This document shows positions 34,602 through 44,283 of a stretch of 64,000 nt of DNA, one piece after another. The position numbers and the translations under genes are program-made. Source of the DNA: Cryptomeria japonica (Eukaryota; Streptophyta; Pinopsida; Cupressales; Cupressaceae); assembly GCF_030272615.1 (NCBI RefSeq), contig NC_081406.1:398387939-398451938 (forward strand), in the 5' to 3' direction. Position 1 is the stretch's first letter. Each line of letters starts with the position of its first letter. Below the pieces are notes generated by a model. It was not told the origin of the DNA. It did no database searches and saw only the letters and a list, made by a program, of their open reading frames with translations.

Positions 34602-36859
34602 CTAGGTGCTCCCTCTGTCCTCCTCATCCCTGCCATGTCTCGCGGATGATGTCCCTCCTGGTCCTGGTTGTGGTGGTCTCATAGGTCCACTCACCCCCAT
34701 GCTGCTCAATGACCTCCGAGAGCGTGCCCTGCTCTCTGTCCTCGATCATGCCCAATATGAAGCTTCTCTCTGCTCTGGTGGAACTACGCTCTCATATAGT
34801 GTTCTCCAATGGCGTATCTCCTCTCTGGTCTCTACCAACATCTGTGCCATCTCCTGTGCACTGGCGTCCCTAATAGACCCAATATACTCAGTGACTCTCT
34901 GCTCTTCTTGCTGTGCCTGCACTATCGCTGTATCTCGAGCCGCTGTGAGTTTGGCTATCTCCGCTCTGAACTAATCATTTTTTATCTCTAAAGTCGCAAT
35001 ATGATCATGCTGACTCGCTATGGTAGCCCTACACATCTCCATCTCCTCTATGCTAGCTGTCTCCGGCTCTATGGGTATATCCTGCCATGCCTCATGCTCA
35101 CCTGAATCTGGCTCATCCTTATCATCCCCATCCTCATCTCCATCCTCATCATCCCCATCCTCATCCCCACCCTCATCCTCCTCTTCCTCATCATCTCCCT
35201 CCTCCTCTCCTGCGAGTGGGAAGTCCTCCTGTCTCCTAGGTACTGGAATATCAGGATCTGTCAATGGCACTGGCTGCCATCGTGCAAACCATCTCTCATA
35301 CTCCTCTGTCATCCTGACATCCTCCACATATGATCTCCAATCCCACTGTCTCTGCTATAGCTGTGAGAAGTCAGTATATGCTATGTGTGGCTGAATCATA
35401 CTCCCCCATTGACTCATCTCTCTGTGAGATCAGGCAAAGTGTGCAGTCCTCCTAGGTACATCCTGCCTCTCTCCAAACCGTCGTCTGACTCTCTCTGGTA
35501 GGTACATCTCAATCACTCTCTAGTGATTCACTGGTCGCCCAATCAAGTACCTCTCCTGTCTATAATATGGTAGCTCATCACTATCATCTGACCATCCAGG
35601 GCAATCATGATATGGCCTCCATGTGAACTCTCTCAGTCTATCTAGCTTGTGTTGCCAATACAATATGTATCCAAAAGGACCCTGTCTTAGTGCTCCCCCA
35701 TAGCAGTACACATATGGTCAATGTGGTACTACCTGTCTCTCTGTAATCGGTTGACATATGGCTATGTGCTCAAATTCCCATACCTATAGCAGTGTGACTC
35801 CACAGCTCAAAGTCTGCACTCCCTTATATGCTATTTGATGTAGCTGAAAATATAGCATAGCTAGTACACATGGTCCCCATGCGTACACTATCCCCTCTAT
35901 CGCCATCTGCTCTAGCACTCTTCCCCATCCAATAGGGAATACATGTCCTCGTCTTTCTCCTGCTAGTAGACATGCTATCACCACTGCTATCACCACATAT
36001 CGTCAATCATACTCTAATGCCATGGTCTCCCAGCCGATCTCCCTCTCTATGATATCCAGATCATCTGCGTCGCACTCAAACAATCTGCACAACACATCTC
36101 TCCCTATCACTGGGTCATACTCTACCATCTCTCCATGAATCGGAATGCGGAGGATACACCATACATCCTCTAGTGTCACAGTCGCCTCTCCAGTCGCCAG
36201 ATGGAAGGAGGAGGTCTCCGAATGCCATCGCTCTGCCAATGCGGTGAGCAGTCCTGTGTTTGCCCTAATCTTGGGCATGAATGTGATATAGTATATCCCA
36301 AGTCCTGCTAATGTATCTCTGTCCGTGCTCCTGAGTCTATGTCGTAGCATGAAGCAGTCAGGTCGGTTCTCCCGTGTGATCAATGGATACTGTCGACTCT
36401 ACATCACAATTGGGGAATATTTTGTCAGTTGTAGGGTTTGCTCCTACGGGTTGCATTTCCTCATTTCATGTCTAAATCAGGGTGTTTTTCATCTATTCTA
36501 ACCTATCCTACCCTTATCCCCCCTTTCCGGATCATTTGCATGTTGTTTTGACCAAAATTAGGGTTGCCAGAGCACAACTTCGCCTATGTGATGAGTCCTG
36601 CGCCTGTGTCACATAACCTGCGCCTGTGTCCCCCTACACAAGTGTAGAAGACCCTACACAAGTGCAAGATTTTCCCTACACAAGTGTAAGAGTCCCTTTC
36701 TGCATCCCCTGTGGGCCCCGCAATGTCGCGCAAGCAAGTCAAATTCATAAAATTGAAAACATGGGTTTTTGAGATACATACCACTGCTCCCACATCGTCC
36801 AGTCGTCTGAATGTGCGTACACATTCTTCAAGGTGATCTGCCCTTGGAATGTTTGCCAT
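34602..36859 (-). pseudogene. E2 antisense plant-mobile-domain gene (two exons, eight stops)
   Basis: Exon 1: ATG 36859 to 36782 (MANIPRADHLEECVRTFRR...). Donor GTATGT at 36781-36776; acceptor TGTAG ending at 36399. Exon 2: 36398-34605, joined in phase, 598 codons with eight in-frame stops and no frameshift; TAG at 34602-34604 is the likely end. The stops (36003, 35784, 35718, 35520, 35430, 35355, 34971, 34746) are four TGA and four TAG. The PMD core lies near 36200 (FHLATGEATVTLEDVWCIL), then FPIGWGRVLEQM and YAWGPCVLAMLYFQLHQ, then a run of D/E (about 35120-35205), then a coiled coil with REEIRHWRTLYESVVP. PMD proteins have been tied to silencing and transposon-borne functions. An ATG at 36922 is in frame, but the TATA box at 36941 makes 36859 likelier. 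Confidence 0.85.
36399..36781 (-). other. Intron of the E2 PMD gene, with embedded GCGCCTGTGT repeats
   Basis: 383 bp with a GTATGT donor and a TGTAG acceptor. The flanking exons join in the same phase. On the plus strand, about 36585-36690 holds GCGCCTGTGT and ACACAAGTGTA repeats like the E1/E2 leader minisatellite. Confidence 0.65.
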
Positions 36860-36940
36860 CTCTCTACAAGTGTCCTTTTCCAGAGCAACAAATCCTCTTC
36901 TTGGGCTAGTGAAAATGAGCAAATTTCACTCTCTTTGCCT

Positions 36941-36949
36941 CATTTATAG
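36941..36949 (-). promoter_or_regulatory. TATA box of the E2 PMD gene
   Basis: Minus-strand CTATAAATG, about 80 bp upstream of ATG 36859. The corresponding box of G-B is at 16022-16029. Confidence 0.55.
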
Positions 36950-37218
36950 ATCTTTGTCAGTGCATAGATGGACATGCACCCCCTCCATCTTATGTTGGTC
37001 ACGGTCTTTTGCATCTTCAATTTCTTGTCCTTCGTGCATCTGGTCTCCGATTGTCAGTCTGTTTGCTCCTATCATGTTTTATCATTATTATTGATCAATT
37101 GGCCTCTTCTCTGCATGTTTCCGACCAATTCCTCGAGGGGGCATGCATATGTCATTGTCAGTCTCTAGGGAATTTTCATTATTGTTCTTTGAAACAACGC
37201 TTAAAATTGCATTGTCTC

Positions 37219-37232
37219 AAAGAGGGGCAAAA
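37219..37232 (+). other. E2 polypurine tract
   Basis: AAAGAGGGGCAAAA directly precedes the 3' LTR start TGTAGACACC. Confidence 0.88.
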
Positions 37233-38662
37233 TGTAGACACCTAAAAATGGTCAACGCTTGCGGAATCGTACTTTTAACATTTGCGCATTGCCTTATTTT
37301 AGGGTTTTTGTGTCGCATTAACATTTCTCCTATGTCACGCACTTGGTCTTTATCATTTGCAAGCATCGAGTCCTTCTTCTTCATTCTTCATTTATCTCGC
37401 TCTCGAATTTGGTCTTGTCGACAACACTATTCATTCATGATTTTGGTCAATCTTATCCTGTCGCATCAATGTGCATGCTAATTTGTCATCCTTCTGGACA
37501 TTGTCAATCCTAATTAGGGTTTTGTCCTCTTGTTGATCTTGTCATCATATGATCGATTTGTCATCGATCGTTATCATTTTCAATCTTGTCGTTTTGCAAT
37601 CTATTTTGTCATCGATCCTTGTCTTCTTGTCAATTTTGTCATTTTTGAGATCAATTTGTCATTGTCCCTTGTCAATTGGTGCATTTATCAATCAAATCAT
37701 TTATCACATTGGTTCTTTGTTAATCAGAATCATGATCGAGTCAATTATCTTTCATCAAGACCTAATTGTCATCCTTGCATTGCTAATTCATCTTCTAGGG
37801 TTTTGTGATTTAATCATTTAACCTTGTTTGTCATTTCTCCCTTTAGGATTAATAAATTATTTATTTATCCTAAGTCTTCTCATCGCAATTAAATGTTCAT
37901 TTAATTAGCTAATTATTCCTCTTTTTGTGAATTAATTAATAAATGACAAATTATTAATTAATTTACCTAATTTCACATAATTCACTAAATTTCTAATTTC
38001 CTCATTTTTCTAATTTCCTAATTCCTTTTTTCCAATTTTCTAATTTTCCTAATTTCTAATTCAATTTCCTCCTATTTTCCTCCTAATTTCATGGGAATGA
38101 CATTTCAATTTGTCATAATTTGTCATAATTGACAATCAATCAATTTTGACATAGAAATTTGTCATAATCTTGTCATAAATTCTCAATCAATCAATTTTGC
38201 ATAGAAAGTGAAAATTTGTCATAAATTTGTCATAATTGACATTCTTGATTTGCAATTTCCATTTGAATCTCTTCATGCTAATTTGATCATTTCTCCAATT
38301 TATCTATAAATTGGATGAATTTCTTCAATCTCAATCTAATAATCACTTGTTGGAATTAATTTGTCGAATCAATCACGCTTTGAGCATTCTTGTGCCAATG
38401 TCAATCTTGCTTTCACATTAGGTTTATGCACTTGAAGGTGAGATCCACAAACAAAGGCTATTTGGAGAAGAAAGAAGGACAATGGAGCTGCATGAAGGAG
38501 ACATTTGAATCTGCATCTGGTTTTCTTAGTTTTTAGTTTTGAATGTTTTGCTTTCATGTCTCTATTGAGTGTAATTAGGATTGATCATTGCAATGAGCTT
38601 TTGTGATTGAGCTATGATTAGTATTTTGACTTGCTTTGATGATTTCCGATTTCCTAGCTACA
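37233..38662 (+). repeat. E2 3' LTR
   Basis: Partner of 16361-17789; ends AGCTACA, followed by TSD copy GTATA (38663-38667). After it the intron of the G-B PMD gene resumes. Confidence 0.93.
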
Positions 38663-40930
38663 GTATATACCCTTAAATCATATGAGTTTTTTCATCATAG
38701 GCCATTTTGTTGTCTGCTATGGAATATTGGCTCGTTTGAGATATAGTTTAGTCATACTACTCATGATATTTTTTTGTATGAGTTTCTGCTTTACTGTGTT
38801 AACTCGTATGGAAAAAAATAGGTATTTTTGAAGGTCCAATTGTCAAATTTTTATCTTCATTGTTGTAAATTTGGATTCTTTAGCATTTTTGACACATTCT
38901 TAGCTCAAATTTGATCGCATACTGATGATTTCTTGTTCAATTTTGTAGGTTCAGTTGCTAGACATTTGGTTTAGATGCACATATCCACTATGAGATTAGT
39001 GTGAGACTTTTCAAATGCACAAAGGGGACACATTGGGTTATGTGGATTTAGATACTTGCTTAAGATGCTTTATATCTGTGTGAATTATGGATTACTCACA
39101 AATTTAGTTGAGCTATTCCATAGTGAGCATAACACATTCCACCTGCCAAATGGGGAGATGACTATCACTCCTGCGGGTATATATTGGATCTTGAGGATTC
39201 TATTTGCTGGGGATAAGGTGGATTACGATGCTACTCCACGACAGGGTATTGAGGAACTGAGGCATATATTTCATGGTGACACTATCTTGGATCATTCTAT
39301 CACTTGGGATGATCTAATGATCAGATATGGAGCATAATTCCCCCTTGCTTGTGTATTGGTTAGTATTATAGGCTGATTTGTGATGCCGGATAGGGGACAA
39401 AAGGGATATTTGGGTGGATGGGGTAGGATGTTAGAGAGATTACTTACGCACTCTGTGAGGTTAGGTTGGGGTTCATGTTTACTAGCCCATATGTACCATG
39501 AAATGCAAGAGATCACCTATAGAGGGGCAAAGAGAATGGCTGCTGGTCTATTAGTTCTACAAATTTGGGCATGGGAGTACATCCCAGTTTGTCGGGCGAT
39601 TGTAGATGATGCACGACAAGAGGTTTGACCTGTTATTTATAGATATGCAAGATATATCACATAACCCCACCTAGGGAAGTCTGACTACTAGAGGCGACAA
39701 TTAGATGACATGATAGCAGTAGTATGGAGACCGTATAGGGGTTTAGAGAAGTGGGATGACTAGAGGAGGTAGCAGAAGGATATGTTCATGACTCAACCTC
39801 TTATTGGGAGATCATCTATGATCATTGAGAGATTTGTGGTTAGCTGAGTTTTAAGAAAGTATGGGAGACCACAAAGTATCTCTCAGGAGTTTACTGCATA
39901 TGCATGATTCGCTGATGAGGAGAGACGAGGATAGGGGGCTAGACTATCATATGCCCTCGCTATGTAGGAGTTAGCAGGGTTACAACCACATAGATGAGAG
40001 TATTTAGAGGATGCTGTAGATGTGAGGGTAATTCCCCTATTTAGAGATTGGTTTCAGAGACATCCATTCCCACAATTCACCAACCTAGGAGAGCATGCAC
40101 CTCAGATAGATGAGGGTGACGATGTCCCAGCGTGAGCTCAGAGAGAGGAGACACCTAGGAGGGGAGGAGGGGATCCAAGTGCGAGTAGTAGTAGAGTACC
40201 CATCACAAGATGACAAAAAAGGTGAGGAGAGGGAGGATCATTAGGAGCAGTTGGAGGGGATGTAGGTGGTGATAGAGGAGAAGAGGTCAGGGTGGATGTA
40301 GAGATGGGTGAGGCAGTGGGCCCTAGCGATGATGATGCTCTGAGACAGGTATGACAAAAGAGAGAGCAGAAGGGTGGTGGAGGTGAGGAGGGAGGAGTAG
40401 GAGGTTAGACACCTACAAACATTATCCATGCACTGAGAGGGAGACTCGGGGTATTGAAGACATAGATGGTAGTGATGCAGGCACAGTTAGTGGAGACAGA
40501 TCTACAAATTGTAGAGAGAGATCAGCAGCTGCAGAGTATGAGAGCAGAGCATAATCAGTAGCTGCAGAGAATGAGGGCAGAGCACAATCAACAATTGCAG
40601 AGCATTAGGGCAGTGTGTGATAGCCTCCAACATGAGGTTATACATTAGACGAGCAGGGCGGTGTATTATGTGGCAACTTATAGTGCAGTGGTGCCAATAG
40701 ATAGGTTGGTAGTACCTTATTCACAATACATGGCTTGATCTGAGGGAGCTAAGACATCGAGACAGGATGATGCCCCTGTATAGTAGCCACCACCTCCTCC
40801 TCTAGGTGATGAGGGAGAGGTAGAGAGTTATATTTTTAGATGTCTTCCAAATTTTGTACCCCATTTTTGTAGTCGATATATTTCTTGCTCCAATAGACAT
40901 TGCATATGACATGTTGAGATCATTTGTATC

Positions 40931-41921
40931 TGTAGACACTTAAAATTAATATTTAATTAATTTAAGCCTATCAACACAATTAATTAATTTAATTGTGTAA
41001 TCCTTATTCCTCTCAGAATCAATTAATTCTAATTTAATTAATCCTGTCACTATTGTCCAATAATTGATTTATCAAATAAATTAATTATTCCCCTATTATT
41101 CTAAAGTCCCCTCCAATAATTATTTCCTCTAAACCCACTTAATTAATTCTAATTAATTAACCTAGTCATGTGATTCCTACAAAACCCCTTTTCCTAATCC
41201 CACTCAAGCTAATTAATCCTTCTAGAATCTCTCTTAATCATGCTTATCATTATCCCTCAATTTTTAATTCCCACTCATGTCACATCAACATTGAGTCTCT
41301 CAAAGAAATTCAAATTTCTTTGAATCCCTCAATGCATCCTTATTTTGGAATTTTTAATTCCTCATGTTTGAAATTCAAATTTCTCTTCCCTTTTTCCCAA
41401 AGAATTTTATATTCCTGTTTATTTTCCCAAGGCACCCTTGATCCATGCCTTCTATCTCAAATCAATATCAACCCTCCATAAGGAAATCAATCTTGGCCCT
41501 CCATTGGCCTCCTCCAATTTATAAATTGGAGCCTATTCTCCTCATAAATCATCTACTTCTCATACACTATCATGCTGCCCATTTCTCTTCTATCTTCTTC
41601 CTATCATACCATCATAATGCCCAAATATCCTCTCATCTAATCCAATTCATCTCATTCATCCTCATCATCCAAATCAAATCCAAACATAATTTGTTTGAGC
41701 ATTTGGATAGCAATCCACATCCACATCAAGCAAAGAGCACATCAAGTGGAGCATCAAGGGTGCATCCTCATCATCCACTCCATCAAGCTCAATCTGAGGG
41801 AGAGGTGAAAGACACGACATAAAGTTGGTCGTTTGCATTCATATTGTGTCATTGCTTGGTTTATTTGCATTCTAACCTCATTTTATCCCTTCATTCTTCT
41901 TCTATCTTTTTCCCCTCTATG
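40931..41921 (+). repeat. Miniature-array LTR 1
   Basis: Starts TGTAGACACTTAAAATTAAT; contains the palindromic TATA region CCAATTTATAAATTGG near 41514-41529. A frame of about 90-125 codons occurs in all three LTRs (41445-41822 here), but it is low-complexity and has no known domain. Confidence 0.82.
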
Positions 41922-42107
41922 GATCATCCTTCCTCCTCATCATTCTTCCTCATCTCACGACTGGGGCATCATGCTACTAGTCCTTATCCTTTTCTTCATC
42001 TCGTGACTGGGGCATCATGCTACTAGTCCTTATCCTTTTCTTCCACTATGTTTTATTCTTCTTTGATATAACATCATTTCACGATGCTATATCAAAGAGG
42101 GGAAAAA
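41922..42107 (+). other. Miniature-array interior 1
   Basis: 186 bp. It contains two tandem 46-bp units (41951-41996 and 41997-42042, with CTGGGGCATCATGCTACTAG), an inverted pair GATATA...TATATC near 42066-42092 and the polypurine tract 42094-42107. Confidence 0.75.
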
Positions 42108-43098
42108 TGTAGACACCTAAAATTAATATTTAATTAATTTAAGCCTATCAACATAATTAATTAATTTAATTGTGTTATCCTTATTCCTCTCAGAACCAAT
42201 TAAATCTAATTTAATTAATCCTATCACTATTGTCCAATAATTAATTTATCAAATAAATTAATTATTCCCCTATTATTCTAGTCCCATCTAATAATTATTT
42301 CCTCTAAACCCACTTAGTTAATTAATTCTAATTAATTAAACTAGTCATGTGATTCCTACAAATCACTTTTCCTAATCCCACTCAAGATAATTAATCCTTT
42401 ATAATCTCTCATAATCATGCTTATCATTATCCCTCAATTTTTAATTCCCACTCATGTCACATCAACATTGAGTCTCTCAAAGAAATTCAAATTTCTTTGA
42501 ATCCCTCAATGCATCCTTATTTTGGAATTTTTAATTCCTCAAGTTTGAAATTCAAATTTCTCCCCCCTTTTTCCCAAGGAATTTAATATTCCTATTTATT
42601 TTCCCAAGGCACCTTTTATCCATGCCTTCTATCTCAAATAAATCTCAACCCTCCATAAGGAAATCAATCTTGGCCCTTCATTGGCCTCCTCCAATCTATA
42701 AATTGGATCCTATTCTCCTCACAAATCATCTACTTCTCATACATTGTCATGTTGTCCATTTCTCTTCTATCTTCTTCCTATCATACCCTCATAATTCCCA
42801 AATATCCTCTCATCTAATCCAATTCACCTCATTCATCCTCATCATCCAAATCCTATCCAAACATGATTTTGTTGAGCATTTGGAGAGAAATTGACATCTA
42901 CATCAAGAAAGGAGCACATCAAGTGGAGCATCAAGGGCACATCCTCATCATCCACTTCATCAAGCTCAATCTGAGGGAGAGGTGAAAGACATGGTATAAA
43001 GTTGGTTATTTGCATTCATATTGTGTCATTGTTTGGTTTATTTGCATTTTAACCTCCTTTTATCCCTTCATTCTTCTTCCATCTTTTTCCCCTCTTTG
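42108..43098 (+). repeat. Miniature-array LTR 2
   Basis: Same length as LTR 1, starting TGTAGACACCTAAAATT. Its end is read as ...CCCCTCTTTG where LTR 3 reads CCCCTCTTCA. Confidence 0.82.
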
Positions 43099-43284
43099 GG
43101 CCATCCTTCCTCCTCATCATTCTTCCTCATCTCATCAATGGTGCATCATGCTACTAGTCCTTATCCTTTTCTTCATCTCGTGAGTGGGGCATCATGCTAC
43201 TAGTCCTTATCCTTTTCTTCCACTATGTTTTACTCTTCTTTGATATAACATCATTTCATGACGCTATATCAAAGAGGGGAAAAA
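43099..43284 (+). other. Miniature-array interior 2
   Basis: 186 bp, the same structure as interior 1 with the first 46-bp unit more diverged; polypurine tract AAAGAGGGGAAAAA at 43271-43284. Confidence 0.75.
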
Positions 43285-44278
43285 TGTAGACACCTAAAAT
43301 TAATATTTAATTAATTTAAGCCTACCAACACAATTAATTAATTTAATTGTGTTATCCTTATTCCTCTCAGAATCAATTAAATCTAATTTAATTAATCCTT
43401 TCATTTTTGTCCAATAATTAATTTATCAAATAAATTAATTATTCTCCTATTATTCTAAAGTCCCCTCCAATAATTATTTCCTCTAAACCCACTTAGTTAA
43501 TTAATTAAAATTAATTAACCTATTCATGTGATTCCTACAAATCACTTTTCCTAATCCCACTCAAGCTAATTAATCCTTCTATAATCTCTCATAATCATGC
43601 TTATCATTATCCCTCAATTTTTAATTCCCACTCATGTCACATCAACATTGAGTCTCTCAAAGAAATTCAAATTTATTTGAATCCCTCAATGCATCCTTAT
43701 TTTGGAATTTTTAATTCCCCATGTTTGAAATTCAAATTTCTCCCCCCTTTTTCCCAAGGAATTTTATATTCCTATTTATTTTCTCAAGGTACCCTTGATC
43801 CATGACTTCTATCTCAAATAAATCTCAACCCTCCATAAGGAAATCAATCATGGCCCTCCATTGGCCTCCTCCAATCTATAAATTGGAGCCTATTCTCCTC
43901 TTAAATCATCTACTTCTCATACATTGTCATGCTGGTCATTTCTCTTCTATCTTCTTCCTATCATACCCTCATAATTCCCAAATATCATCTCATCTAATCC
44001 AATTCATCTCATTCATCCTCATCATCCAAATCCAATCCAAACATAATTTTTTTGAGCATTTGGAGAGCAATCCACATCCACATCAAGAAAGGAGCACATC
44101 AAGTGGAGCATCAAGGGTGCATCCTCATCATCCACTTCATCAAGCTCAATTTGAGGGAGAGGAGAAAGACACATTATAAAGTTGGTCGTTTGCATTCATA
44201 TTGTGTAATTGTTTGGTTCATTTGTATTCTAAGCTCCTTTTATCCCTTCATTCTTCTTCTGTCTTTTTCCCCTCTTCA
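43285..44278 (+). repeat. Miniature-array LTR 3
   Basis: Ends ...CCCCTCTTCA, after which similarity to the other units stops and TSD GTATC follows. Confidence 0.82.
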
Positions 44279-44283
44279 GTATC

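Larger units (their letters stand above)
16361..38662 (+). mobile_element. Element E2: non-autonomous LTR retrotransposon carrying Q-rich ORF and antisense PMD gene
   Basis: LTRs 16361-17789 (1429 bp) and 37233-38662 (1430 bp); TSD GTATA at 16356-16360 and 38663-38667. Primer-binding site at 17795, polypurine tract at 37219. Order: 5' leader, Q-rich ORF, P/S-rich ORF (split by the TR-GAG array), 3' noncoding, antisense PMD gene, 3' LTR. There is no protease, RT or integrase. It is the same family as E1 (LTR start, leader, both ORFs, 3' region) with an added PMD cassette. Without the TR-GAG array it is about 12.8 kb. LTRs differ by roughly 4% over the first 280 bases and appear less diverged further in. 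Confidence 0.92.
16104..40786 (+). pseudogene. G-B antisense plant-mobile-domain gene, split by E2
   Basis: Exon 1 starts at ATG 16104 (MPILVPDH, cf. MANIPRADH in E2) and is broken by stops. An intron follows, into which E2 (16361-38662) has inserted. The acceptor TTGTAG ends at 38948. Exon 2 runs 38949-40786. From 39056 to 40785 there is no net frameshift, but about 23 in-frame stops (11 TAG, 10 TGA, 2 TAA; the last two TAGs may be the natural end). Seen: the PMD core motif FHLPNGEMTIT (about 39137-39170), then GWGRMLERLL and LGWGSCLLAHMYHEMQ, then an acidic region and a coiled coil with MRAEHNQ repeats. Known: PMD proteins (MAIN/MAIL family) occur in plants both as genes and within mobile elements. 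It lies opposite to G-B's own transcription. Confidence 0.85.
40931..44278 (+). mobile_element. Miniature LTR element, three-LTR tandem array
   Basis: Three LTR-like units start at 40931, 42108 and 43285, spaced exactly 1177 bp apart. LTRs are about 991, 991 and 994 bp. The two interiors (41922-42107, 43099-43284) are 186 bp and noncoding. TSD GTATC is at 40926-40930 and 44279-44283. Each interior ends in AAAGAGGGGAAAAA before TGTAGACAC. No clear primer-binding site is visible. TRIM-like by interior size, but with unusually long LTRs. It lies just past the end of the G-B PMD gene. The orientation is set by the polypurine tract. Confidence 0.85.

Noticed and set aside
34602-36859. PMD gene of E2 considered as an ordinary host gene
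   Set aside because: It lies inside an element with LTRs and a TSD, has eight stops, and a similarly placed antisense copy lies in G-B, with a C-terminal remnant in G-A.
39056-40786. Stop-codon reassignment or readthrough as an explanation of the open-but-stopped PMD frame
   Set aside because: The copies differ in stop positions, and the stops fit CAG/CGA transitions; decay is simpler.
41445-44179. A similar 90-125-aa frame in each miniature-array LTR
   Set aside because: Its conservation is explained by LTR duplication; the text is H/P/S/L low complexity and is shorter in copy 2.
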